Shown here: piece by piece, positions 13,546-24,240 of the stretch | Layout: every line of letters starts with the position of its first letter | How positions within the stretch are numbered: the first letter of the stretch is position 1 | DNA from: Telopea speciosissima | Lineage: Eukaryota; Streptophyta; Magnoliopsida; Proteales; Proteaceae | Direction of reading: 5' to 3' | Length of the DNA: 64,000 nucleotides | Assembly: GCF_018873765.1 (NCBI RefSeq) | Contig: NC_057925.1 | Span: forward strand, 1,132,927-1,196,926 | Translations under genes and position numbers: made by a program | The notes under the pieces: generated by a model | The model's input: only the letters and a program-made list of their open reading frames with translations | Database searches by the model: none | Told to the model about the DNA's origin: nothing

Positions 13546-14089
13546 TTTGGGTTTCTTTTCTTTACTACTCTAGCAGGTAGACAGGAGTGATGATGAAGTG
13601 GTTCCTTCTTAATTAGTAGCCCAAGTGTTGAGTTGAAATAGAGATGAATTAGGCGGCTATTGACTGTTGACTCTATGATACATCCCATAGAGCACATAAG
13701 TTGGGAAGTCTCCCCAACTTTGTCACCTTTGATAAGTTTAGTTGGAGAATTTATTTTCTTGCTTTCTGGCACCCCGGCCCCATCGAGAGAAGAATTCTGG
13801 CTCTTGGAAGAATAAGACTCTCTGAGTCTCCACATGTAGAGATAATGAAATGTATCCAGTGTTTAAGAGAAGGAGAATTGAGGTACCCAATGTTTAAAAA
13901 CGGCATTGGAGATGCTTTGTGAATTATTTGTGTTCCAAATATTAGCAACAGCCTACAAGTAGGCCGGCAGCAAAATTTTCATGAACTGCAACAGCCTTTG
14001 CCCCTAAATTGCTGGCTAAGCCTTTTTGTCTTCACACTTTACACAAGTGGAAACTGGGTCAAAATGAACTTGGCCCATTTTCATACAAA
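13546..14089. other. Upstream region of RLP copy B
   Basis: Contains the putative promoter of copy B, partly alignable to the upstream part of copy C (13560-13700 with about 19430-19580). No other gene was seen. Confidence 0.5.
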
Positions 14090-14851
14090 TATAACTTTCC
14101 AGCGTTTGTATCTAAACCTCTGCTATTTTCGTAATCGGCAATTACTTTACAATAATGAAATAGTAAAACACAAAAAACTAAACACTGTTTCAAATGGCCT
14201 AAAAATATTGTATGTTCCTCCAAATATTTGCTCCATTATGTCTTCTTCAAGGAATCTAACATCCTTCTTTCTATTACTGCTAATGAAATTTTTCTTATTT
14301 GTTCAAATGACTGCAAAAACTAGTTGATCGGTTGCGATGTCAGTAGCAGAGATCTCTTCAATCACTTGAAAGTACCAATGAAACAAAAGAGGAGGGGGAG
14401 GGGGGGGGGGGGGTTGCTCCTCACTCTGTATTGTTTCACCAATGCTTCCAATCAATTATAAAAAAAATATTTTTTTAATTTGTGCAGCAATCTAAATCTA
14501 ATGGCAAAAGTGTTTAAAATGGGCCCAACACTATCAGTACCAGAACCATCTTTTTCTTTCTTTTTTTTTGGGGTGGGGGTGGGGGTTGAAAAATGAAAAC
14601 TAATTAACAGGTTTAGGGTTTTAGTGTTTTAGGGTTATAATGAAAAACAAAGATTTCAGATTTTATATATATATTTTTAGGCTTTGTATTGATTTTGGGG
14701 TTGTTACTGAAGAACGAAAAAAAAAAGAAAGAAGAGAGATTGTTGTCAAAGTATATCTTTCCAATGTCATAAGTTTCAATGGGCTTCCATAACTAACCAA
14801 AACCTCGTGATCATGTAGAGAAGAAACCGTTTAACAAAGCTCAGAGAACAG
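14090..14851. repeat. Duplicated myosin 3'-flank segments, reordered
   Basis: 14090-14400 matches 8990-9300 and 14640-14850 matches 8620-8835, with scattered indels. In the original the second piece comes first. A 14-G run lies at 14400-14413 between them. Confidence 0.8.
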
Positions 14852-16217
14852 TTGACATTTTCCATTAATGCAGACTTCTAGAGACAGACGCACTTAAAGA
14901 AGCTAAGGATAAGATAGAAAAAGAAACGGGTTGAAGAGCTAACATAGCGACTAGATTTTGAAAAGCATATGAGGGTACTTACTATCTTTATCACTTTGTT
15001 CATCCAACTTAATTTTGTAGACTAATTGTCAGATATGATATGAGTCTTCGAGTCTTCACACCTGCTGTATGGCTTAGTTGTAATAATATATCAGAGTTTG
15101 TTTGGCCTCAGTCTAAGTCATCCGTAATAAATATGAATGCTGAATCCAGAGGTTCTTAATTCATGATGACTTGGTTGAGTATTATCAGGCTTTGTATTTT
15201 ACACTGGCCAAGATGGTGTTTGTGTACAAGACACCTTGATGGAGGCCAGGCAAACTTAAGTGACATTAATGGTCTCTTTCAGTTGATTTGGTATATATGA
15301 TCAGTTGTTTTCTTGATTCATAATGACTTGATTGATCTTAAAGAAGCGAAGGCCGCATAAGAAATTATAAAACTGCAAAATGCTTTGCATGAAATCCAAG
15401 GGCAAGTAGATGATGCTCATGCCGCAATTATCAGAGAAAAAGAAGCAGCGAGGATAGCAATTGAGCAAACACCTACCCCCTGTCATCAAAGAAGTTCCTG
15501 TTGTGGACAACGTACACTAAGCTAGACTTCCTGACAAATCGCAATGAGGAACTGGAGGTAACAGCTCCAGCAACTGCAGCTTCCAAATATGGATTCCAGA
15601 TTTATGCTCTAGAAATCAATCTTTATATGCTACGCAAATATGGATTCTAAATATACAGGGCAAATTATGTTAGAAGAATTTGAAATGAGAGTGAAGCAAG
15701 GCTTGAAGAAGCAGAAGAATCACATTCAAGAATCTCCCTGGTTCAAGAGACTATTGAGCACCCACCCCCTGTCATCAAACAAGCTTTGGTTGCATCATCA
15801 ACAAATGATGAGATCTCTGAAGAAGTGAAGATTTGAGGTTACAACAAAGATTGTGGATAGACTGAATTTTTTTCCCATGTCCATGTTTGAAAATAATTTC
15901 AAAACCAATAAAAATTTTTATTCTAATGTCAGCATGCATACGTGAATCTTGTTGAAAAATCAATCACTGCAGAAAATTTCAAGAAACATTCTAGGAAGAG
16001 AAATAATAGTGCATCATATTTTTCTTTGAAAACCTGTTAGTTGGTTTGAGTAATGTCAGTTAAGTAATTTTCTTTCTCCTAGTTAACTTAGTGAATGAAG
16101 CTTGGAAGTTTTAAACTGAACTCGGTAGTGATTACTATTAGGTTCCCAAGTCCCAACTTGGATCTAATGGTTCAAAGGAAACCAATGTTGCAATATTCTA
16201 ATAGTTTCAATTCTATT
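14852..16217 (+). pseudogene. Duplicated myosin coiled-coil exons 15-18 with introns
   Basis: Clear copy of 3870-5300: exon 15 (about 14870-14977), its intron, exon 16 (about 15330-15556), parts of exon 17 (about 15650-15760), the end of exon 18 (about 15780-15835) and the following intron. Introns are retained, so it arose by DNA duplication, not retroposition. Small insertions and stops break every exon (for example QTPTPCHQR instead of QAPPVIKE). The segment for CPVLIPTP-like text near 15755 also shows a short internal repeat of ACCCCCTGTCATCAAA. Non-functional. Confidence 0.9.
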
Positions 16218-16429
16218 AGATTTGAAATACTCTTTCTCAGTGCAATTAAGGGTTAAATCCCATGGATTAACAAGTTCTGTCTTCACCGTGTGTCAAGGGA
16301 AACTCTGTCTACTAAAAGTTAACAAGGGGCACAATGAATTGGTAATCAGTCTTCTGTGGTTGATCTTACAAGCTAAAGCAAAGCTTATAAGATTGAAGGG
16401 AGGAGAAGGAATGTCAGACTCGCTGGACC

Positions 16430-16942
16430 CCTGTGACTCCTCTCTCTGTGTTGTTTCACCAATGCTTTCAAGTGACCAGAGAGGAGCTGTCCCTCATCAC
16501 ATACCTATCTTGATGAGAATACCAAATTACCATTATAAAGAAGATTTTGACTTCATCCAGCAACCTAAATATATGATAGCAAAAGCAATTCAATATGAGC
16601 ACAAAACTAGCAATACCAGTACAACAACCTTTTTTTTATTATTTATTATTATAGTACTGCCACCGTATTTGATGAGAACTAGTTTTACTGTCAAATATTC
16701 AATCCTAGCTGCTACAAGACAATATTTTTCATACATGGTTTTATTTTCTCAATTTGTAGTTTGGGACTACATGGCAGAAGATAATAGATATCTTCGATCA
16801 TCCTTAAAAAAGTCTTGCATTAATCCTACTAACCTGTTAATTAGTTTTCGTTTTCCAATTTCCACACATGGAAGAAAGTTGGCCCATAGGCAAAAGAGTG
16901 ATAGAAGTGGGGGATGTGATCACAACGTTTCGTGATAGAAGC
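16430..16942. repeat. Duplicated intergenic segment before RLP copy C
   Basis: Matches about 9250-9720 upstream of RLP copy A: a shared run from the CAGCAACCTAAATAT motif through TTTGATGAGA to GATGTGATCACAA. It is the same 3'-flank block that precedes copies A and B, marking the junction of a tandem unit. Confidence 0.75.
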
Positions 16943-19424
16943 TTAAACTTGGTGGCGACGTCTATAGCTACGGTGGCACCGGGGTGTTGGACGATCAAAA
17001 TACCCAGCAGCATAGATGGTTCCTATTGTTGAGACAAATCCAATCGAGAAACCAATTCCAGCACCTTCCAACACAAACCATTTCTCCTCCTCACTCTTTC
17101 TTTGTTGTGGGTTCTTCGGTGAATGTTCATATTCTGGTGGAGGAATTGGACACGACACCTTGATTTGTATCCCACACAATCCACTGTTGTTGGCATAAGA
17201 ATTTGGATCGGCCATGGTGTCCATTTGACTACCCCTTGGAATTGGACCTTCCAGCTTATTGTTGCTCAGGTCCAATACTGTAAGCTGTTGGAGCTTTGCA
17301 AATGAGGGTGGTATTACACCAGAAAGCTTGTTGTGTGATAAGTCCAGCGTCTCTGTGCTGTCTAGCTCACCTAAACTATTTGGAATCATTCCTGTGAGCT
17401 GGTTATAGGAGAAGTTTAGAGACTTTAGTCCTTTAAGCTCACCAATGGACTCAGGGATTTCGCCAGATAATTGGTTCTCCGACAAGTCCAGTAAGCAATA
17501 GATATCAAGGCTGAGGCTAGACAGACCTTGCACTGATTTCTTCCAATTCACATTCAACTCTTCATATTTTTGCCAACCCAGAAAAATGTCAACGTACCCC
17601 CCTCGGGGATAGGTACGAATAGTCGGTATAATTGGCCTTTACCACCATTCCAATAAGATCTCCCATCTTTGTGGGAATGCTCCCAACAAGGTTGTTGCTG
17701 GAGAGGTCCAAGATACGAAGGCTTCTAAGATTGGATAGTGCCTCAGGGATCGAGCCTCCGATAGAGTTGTTATGAAGATTCAGAACCTCAAGGGTGGAGA
17801 TCTGTGAGAGAGACTCTGGCAATTCTCCTGTGATAGTGTTGCTCTGGAGATCAAGGTGTACTAGCTCGCCCAAGTGTGTGAGGTTATTAGGTAAGGGGCC
17901 TGAGAACTTGTTCTGTCCCAATGCGAGTACCCATGTATTCCCCCCAAAGGCGGTCAGTGGGACCTCACCTGTGAATTCGTTGGAAGACAAATCAACGAAT
18001 TGAAGCGAAACGTCTGGGAAAATTGGGAAGCTACTGCCGAAGAAGTTGTTGTGCGACAAATCCAACAGCGTTAGATAATACATGTTTGTGATGGATTGAG
18101 GAATTGAACCTGTAAAGCTGTTGTTACTCAATGTGAGTATCTCAAGGGCAGTAGCATTCCCAATGTTCTCGGGCAGTTCACCGGAGAAATTGTTCCTCGA
18201 AAGAGCCAGCGTTAATAGGGTTTTTGACTGAAACAGAGGAGGTGGTAATGAACCTACGAGCTTGTTACCGCTAAGAATTAAAATTTCAAGGTCATCCATT
18301 TCAACGAGCCATTGGGGGAAAGTTCCTTCAAGCTCATTCTCACTCAAGTCCAACAACTCGAGGCTCTTTTGTGTGGCAAGCCAATCAGGGATTCGTCCAG
18401 CTACGCGGCAAGAACTTAGAGATAACTGAGATAGCTTGCATTTGGGAGCTAACTCCACACTAGTGTTGTTCCAAGTGAGGTTGTTTCCACCAAGATTCAG
18501 GTAATGGAGAGTCTTGATATGGAACAACCACAGAGGGATTACTCCAGACAATAGGTTGTTCCCCAACCAGAGCATTTCCAACTTGCTTAATTTCTGTACG
18601 GATAATGGAATTCCACCGATCAATTTGTTTCTACTCAAATCCAAAGTAGATAGATTGGACATCTCACCAATCCCAGCCGGAATCTCCATTGACAAAGAAT
18701 TGTTGTTCAAGTCCAAGATTGCCAGGTCCTTCAAATTCAAGACTGTGGAAGGGATTCTACCGGAGAACTTGTTATTGGAAAGCGTCAATTGTTGAAGACG
18801 AGTGAGGTTCCCGATCTCGGCTGGGATCTGTTGATGGAGAAGGTTCCCATCCAAGTTCAATGTCTTCAACTTCTGAAGTGCACCCACTTCACTACTTAGG
18901 GTCCCTTCAAAGAGATTGCCGCTCAGATCAAGGTATTGGAGACTTGTGAGATGAAACAAATGAGGAATGGAGCCATTGAAGAAATTATACCTCATGTCAA
19001 GATAAACCAAATTAGTGAAATTAGCAAAGCCATCAGAAGGAATTTCTCCAACAATTCCAATTTGGGAGACGACGAGTTTCATCAAGCTTCTAATGCTAAA
19101 GAGTGGCTTCAAGACCTCTGAACTCACGGGGGGAGTATCTCCAAGGGATATAAAAAAGGAGAGATCAAGACCGATCATATGCCGTGAATCGCAGGTTACC
19201 CCGACCCAGAGACAACAATCCGAACTAGAATTCCATGACCGTAGGTCATAAAGGTATACGTTATCAGTGGAAGAATTCCCAGAAGTCTGTCTACTCAGAC
19301 TGGTTTTGAATTGAAGGAGGGCTTGTTTCTGTTCATATGGGCAGCAAAGGGAAGGATTACAGTAAAAACTAAAGATAAATAAGAATCCAAGCAGCAGCAG
19401 CAGGTGTACCATGGCCATATGCAT
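16943..19424 (-). pseudogene. LRR receptor-like protein (copy C), one frameshift
   Basis: Paralog of copy B. Start ATG at 19424 gives a signal peptide (MHMAMVHLLLLLGFLFIF), LRRNT cap (CCPYEQKQALLQFK, SSDCCLWVGVTC), about 20 LRRs and the island region; this frame closes at 17589. The rest (island end, ELNVNWKKSVQGL, four LRRs, membrane helix GAGIGFSIGFVSTI, basic tail) continues in another frame to 16943. The frames meet at a run of six G (minus strand, about 17602), where removal of one base would restore alignment to copy B. The total of 2482 nt is 3 x 827 + 1, consistent with a single extra base. Either a recent frameshift or a homopolymer error; if an error, this is the only intact RLP of the array. 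Expected at the plasma membrane as a kinase-less receptor. Confidence 0.85.
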
Positions 19425-20176
19425 CTGGGTTTCTCTTCTTTACTCTTGCAGGAGTTGGAAGGCACTACTACTACTACTGCTACTGCTACTAGGACAGGAG
19501 TGATGAGGTTCATGGTAGCCCAAGTGTTCAAATAGAGAATGAATATCGCGGCTACTGACTCATGACTCTGATCAGATACATCCCAAAGAACACGTAAAGA
19601 TTTGAATGTTGCTGAGAAAGATCGAGATGGGAATTAAGTCTCTTCAATTTTGTCCGCTTTGATAAGTTTGTTGAATTCAATTCAATAAAGTAGAAATTTG
19701 GTGAATATTGTTGACTTGGGAGTAAGTATTTGATGATGAGATGCCTTCAAGAGGGAGAAAAAAATGCATAACCACATAGACTAACAATGACTCTAATAAA
19801 AGAATTCTCAAGTCTTAAGTCTGTGTGGGATCCACACGCATTGAGGATGAGACGCCATTCGAGGGATTTGAGAAAAAATGGCAACAGATTTAGTATTTAC
19901 AATTTACCCCGTTAGTAATCAGTTCAATTGGGAGAATAAAAACGTAGCTGACTCCTTGGTCCGGAGGGTGATTTCCTTAGTGCGTAAGACTTCTTGGTCC
20001 ATTTCCACTATTTGGTTGTCTGCTGTTTGTAATTCTGACACCTTGCGTCCAATACGTGTTAATGAATAAGTTTACTTTCTATCCACCAGAGAATTTAGAC
20101 ACTATACAACCAAGCAAAACAAAATTCATATATTGATATTGACCTTCCGTAAAAACATAAACCAAGCAAGAGTAAA
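19425..20176. other. Upstream region of RLP copy C
   Basis: Putative promoter and leader of copy C, including a short CTA/CTG triplet run near 19466-19492. A 63-codon ORF at 19878-20069 has no recognisable domain. Confidence 0.4.
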
Positions 20177-20240
20177 CGGCCCAATGCACCAGGCTCCTGC
20201 TACTACATGGCTTGAAAGAGGCAAATATATGCAGCCTTAC
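20177..20240 (-). mobile_element. Au-like SINE 3' fragment
   Basis: Contains the two hallmark strings of the plant Au SINE body in reverse orientation: TGCACCAGGCTCCTGC and TGCAGCCTTACCCC. Strongly truncated; the tRNA-like head is not present. It lies just before myosin fragment 20264-20612. Confidence 0.55.
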
Positions 20241-20263
20241 CCCCTCGGCCCCTCCTTTGCCTT

Positions 20264-20612
20264 ATGAACTACAACACATAAGGCCGGCTGTTGGTTTCTG
20301 GTATGTTAACTTGACCTTGGATCATTAGCTACTAACAAATTTTGAGAGTAAAAATTCAGTGTGTACTCATTTGCATTTTATTTTACTTTCTTCCATTTGG
20401 TAAGTTTTATATCAAAAGCCTCACAAATCCTTGGATGAGATCACAAATGAAATATTTTCGGTAACTAGCAATGTATTACTATAAACTATAGAGCAACTCG
20501 ATTTACATGGTAGTTTCCATTAGAAGTAATGAACTTGAATACATTAAGATTAGCACCCATCTAATATTCTTTTTTAGCTGTTGCGCATTTCACAAATATA
20601 TTGTTATGTATG
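20264..20612 (+). pseudogene. Duplicated myosin exons 28-30 with introns
   Basis: Copy of about 7327-7680: end of exon 28 ([12 protein letters not shown] region), intron, exon 29 ([16 protein letters not shown]), intron and the start of exon 30. Base changes break the frame. It lies beyond the upstream side of RLP copy C, so a third separated piece of the myosin gene is present in this array. Confidence 0.9.
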
Positions 20613-23578
20613 TCTTGAATTCTTGTATCAGTTTCGAAGAATGACCCGCCCGACCCTGTTTAAGTTATACTATAAAATATATATTGAATAATATATATAT
20701 TATAAATTTTAAATGTCACCCATATTTTGTTATATAATATATTATATATGAAGATAATAAATGACATAATACATTTTATTATAATGTTATTTTACATAAA
20801 ATTGATAATTTTCTCCCCGGCTCAATCCAGCCCATGCATCTCCCTTCCCCCTCCCCCTCCCCATAATCAGGGCCAATCAGGATCAGCTTGGCCCGACTCT
20901 GAGTGCTGGTCATAATTGGATTTTTCAGGCCCTAAGTTAGGGCCGGGTCAGGTCAGGTTTGGGCCTAATTAAGGGGATTCAGGATTGGGCTAGGGTTTAA
21001 TAAAGCCCGACCCAACCTGACCTTGTTGCAGCCCTACTCTATATACTTCAGATACACTCTCTCTCTGTGTCACACAAAAATGATCTACAAGGTTGGCCAA
21101 TTATCATTCCAAATACCATCTTGGTCAATATAAAACACAAACATCTTCACTGAATTTATGCAAATAAATATATTATTAGATAAGCTCAACTATGAAAAAT
21201 TACTTCACAAGAATGGAAAGATCTAAAACCATTGTTATACAGTCTCCCACATGATCAAGAGAATAAGTTCAGGTTTGGCCTTCATTGTACAATTGAAGTG
21301 ATCCAACATGACAAAGGAGAAAGTAGTTAACTACTGTATCAACTCAAGCAAGAAAACCCTGTTACAGTAAGGTTTTAAGTCTCTCCTACACTATCTTTTT
21401 CTGAATTAATAAACAAACAATAGCTAGAGGTCAATGAGGTCTGACAATCCGATCCAAAAGTCCTTAGAAATACTGATCTAAAAATTAGAAACTATTGGAA
21501 GAAAAGAAAACAATCAGAAAAAAAATCAAGAAATACCCATAAGAGCAAATCTTCAATTATCTATTGTTAACCCTCCCTGCTTGGATCGAGCAAATGAGGT
21601 GCTTCCTACCTGCCAATTTTGCTAGTACAGATCAGGTTAATGATTAGGAAAAAGCCAACCTCAAGGTCCACCATATTTCTTAGAAAACTAAGATAAAAAT
21701 CTACTTCATGAAATATAAAAAGAATATCCATGAGGATATCAATATTAGAAAAGATTTGACCCAACAAAAAAATAACATTGCAAAAGTTACTAACAAAAAT
21801 GAAGGTGATTGATCATTGTAATATTAGTTTGTGGTGCTTCTCTTTCAAATAAAAATATTTATTTAAAAATAAGGGACAATGAATCCCAAAACTTATAATA
21901 ATAAAATAAATAAATAAAAGAAATGCCAAAAAGGCATTGAAAAGGCAAAAGACTGGCCACCAAGCAACTTCTTCCTTCACCACATGGACTAAGAGACCTT
22001 TACCCCTTTAATTTGTATATTGTCATTTTTATGTGTATATTATCATTTTTTCCATATTTTGAGAAATCTTATTTTTTACTCTTTTGTCTAAATTCCGAGC
22101 GGCTTTAAACATGGTGTACCAAACAAATTTGTTTTTTCTTTTGTCATTCCCATTTTAACTATTGATTCTAGGAGATTCTTTATTTGATTGACTTCCTTGG
22201 AGTAAATCTTTTTTTTTTTTTCGTTTCGATAAAGCAATTGGACGGTTGATTACTTGGCTAATTCTACTTGTATTTCTTTGACTTTCTCTACCTTCTTTGC
22301 AGATAAGGACATTCTTCAGGATTTTTGTCGTATTATTTTAGAGGACAAAGTTGGAATTTCAATTTTTCATATGTAATTTTTGTTTTGTAGTTTTGTGATG
22401 GGAAAGGAAGAAGTGATTTAGTTTGGAGTTGAGAGTAATTTTTTCTCCATGGGTTGGGGTAAGGCGGGATAAGTCCCCCCTTTGTTTTTATTGCCTTTTT
22501 ATCTTAATAAAATTTAGGGGTTTCTTCGGATCCCAGATAATATTCGGTATTAAAAAATAGATTCATAAATATTTTCATGGTTTTCACATATGCAGTCTTT
22601 AAGTTGCAGGAAAAACTTCTTTAGATACTTTAAATAAATCGCTGGTGGAGGCGTTTCTCCACCTTTGATCACCAAAAAAAAAAAAAACATATGCAGTCTA
22701 AGAATTATGTTATCAAAAAGAAACAAATTCAAAAAGGCATAAAGATGAAACTATGAACTAAAATTAGTATATGGAAGGCACAATTCCAATTAGTACTATA
22801 GACTAATTAAGCTTTTTTTTTATGTGCTATCCACAAGCACAATATTCTCCACCACTTCATGAATTCCTTTTTGAGTGGGATTCTCCGGTTGAGTTTCCAA
22901 AACTAAACTAGGAGTTTGATTTCCATTAGGAAAGTGAGTGGGACGGTTAAGGGAAGAGCCCTCCGTCCTATTGGAAAGTCTAATATTCGTCTCCCTTCCC
23001 AAATCTTGACAAGATTGAGTGCCATGGCCTGTCAACACCGGAGAAGATCTTGGAAACCTGCCGGAATTTTCAGTCCCTTGCTGGTCAACGTAGAAAAAAA
23101 ATATTAAAAAAATTTAAGTTTTTTTTTTTTCCCCCATTGATCAACAGCAAATCATTAAAAATTTGAGGACATGACGACCCACATTAGATTTCATACGGAA
23201 CACATCAGCAACCTCAGGATTCACGATCATCAAATCTACATACCTAAAATTGGTAGCATAGATCAGATTAATGAGTAAGAACAAGCCAACATCAAAGACC
23301 ACCCTATTTCAAGAAAAATAAGCTAAATATCTACTTCATAAAATATAAAAAAGAATATCCATGAGGATATAAGCATTTGAAAAGTTACAAATAAAAATGA
23401 AGATGGTTGATTATTGTAATATAGAGCTAATAGTGCTTCTCTTTCAATTAAAGGTATGGCCAAATTTTTTTCCTGCATTGTGGTGTAGGAAAAGTACAGC
23501 CATTTAAACCTGTAAATGTCTGCCCCCTATAGAATATAGAGGGTGCTTCATGCATGCTAGTCAACTCAAATAATAATA
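20613..23578. other. AT-rich intergenic region
   Basis: No gene recognised. 20640-21035 holds GGCCCGACC-rich DNA of the sort found at the ends of hAT-like repeats (right end near 21010-21040 with GACCCAACCTGACC), but no paired terminus was secured. A 72-codon minus-strand ORF at 22820-23038 has no known domain. The rest is A/T-rich with poly-T and poly-A runs. Confidence 0.4.
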
Positions 23579-23604
23579 ATTATTATTATTATTATTATTA
23601 TTAC

Positions 23605-23989
23605 TAGGATAAATTACGTGTCACCTCCTGGTTTTCAAAAGAAACTTAGATCATCTCCTGGTTTTTGAAAAAACTCAAATCACCCCTGATTTAGACTCCA
23701 ATATAACAAATTAGTCCCTATCGTTAATTTTATGTTGTTAAGTGATGATGTCAGCCAGTTAAATAAATTTAAATCCTTAAACTACCCTTGACATCCAAAC
23801 ATAGATTTTGAAGAATAGTATTGTAAATTTAATTCTACTGTTTTAGTACAAGGGTAACATAGTCCTTTCACACCAATAACTAACAGCAGGCTAACACATT
23901 ACTGTAGAGGAGGTGATTTGAGCTTTTTCAAAAATCAGAGGGTATTCTGAGTTTCGTTTGAAAACCAAAGGGTGATGTGTAATTTACCC
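23605..23989. mobile_element. MITE with long terminal inverted repeats
   Basis: The left end (GGATAAATTACGTGTCACC, followed by CCTGGTTTTCAAA and CTCAAATCACC) is matched in reverse complement by the right end (GGTGATGTGTAATTTACCC, preceded by GGTGATTTGAG and TTTTCAAAAATCAGAGGG), giving inverted repeats of 60-80 bp around a noncoding core. Flanks are TTATTATTA-type sequence on both sides, compatible with a 9-bp target duplication but blurred by the local ATT microsatellite. Confidence 0.8.
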
Positions 23990-24240
23990 TTATTATTATG
24001 TATATACAAACTACAAAGGGTGCTTCATGCTACCCTAACCCATACAGAGGGTGGTCCATGCTTTTCTTGCTTTTTGGCACCCCAATGACCAACCCCATGG
24101 AGAATAGCTCTTAATTAAAGAAGACTCTGATCAAGTCCTTGTGTTTAGTTTCTTAACCTCTTTTGAATTACATTTTCTTGTAGAAGTCGAGCATCTTTCT
24201 TCCCCAACAGTTGTGTGTGAGAGAGAAGAAGAGAGAGATG

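Noticed and set aside
16222-16935. 237-codon plus-strand ORF between myosin fragment and RLP copy C
   Set aside because: It lies over duplicated intergenic DNA that is not open in the matching block at 9250-9720, and no domain is seen.
19878-20069. 63-codon ORF with NVADSL-like text, possible LINE RNase H end
   Set aside because: Only a handful of residues match and no neighbouring LINE sequence supports it.
22040-22515. Possible LINE 3' tail (ends near AATAAAATTT)
   Set aside because: Tail-like bases alone; no coding remnant could be read upstream.
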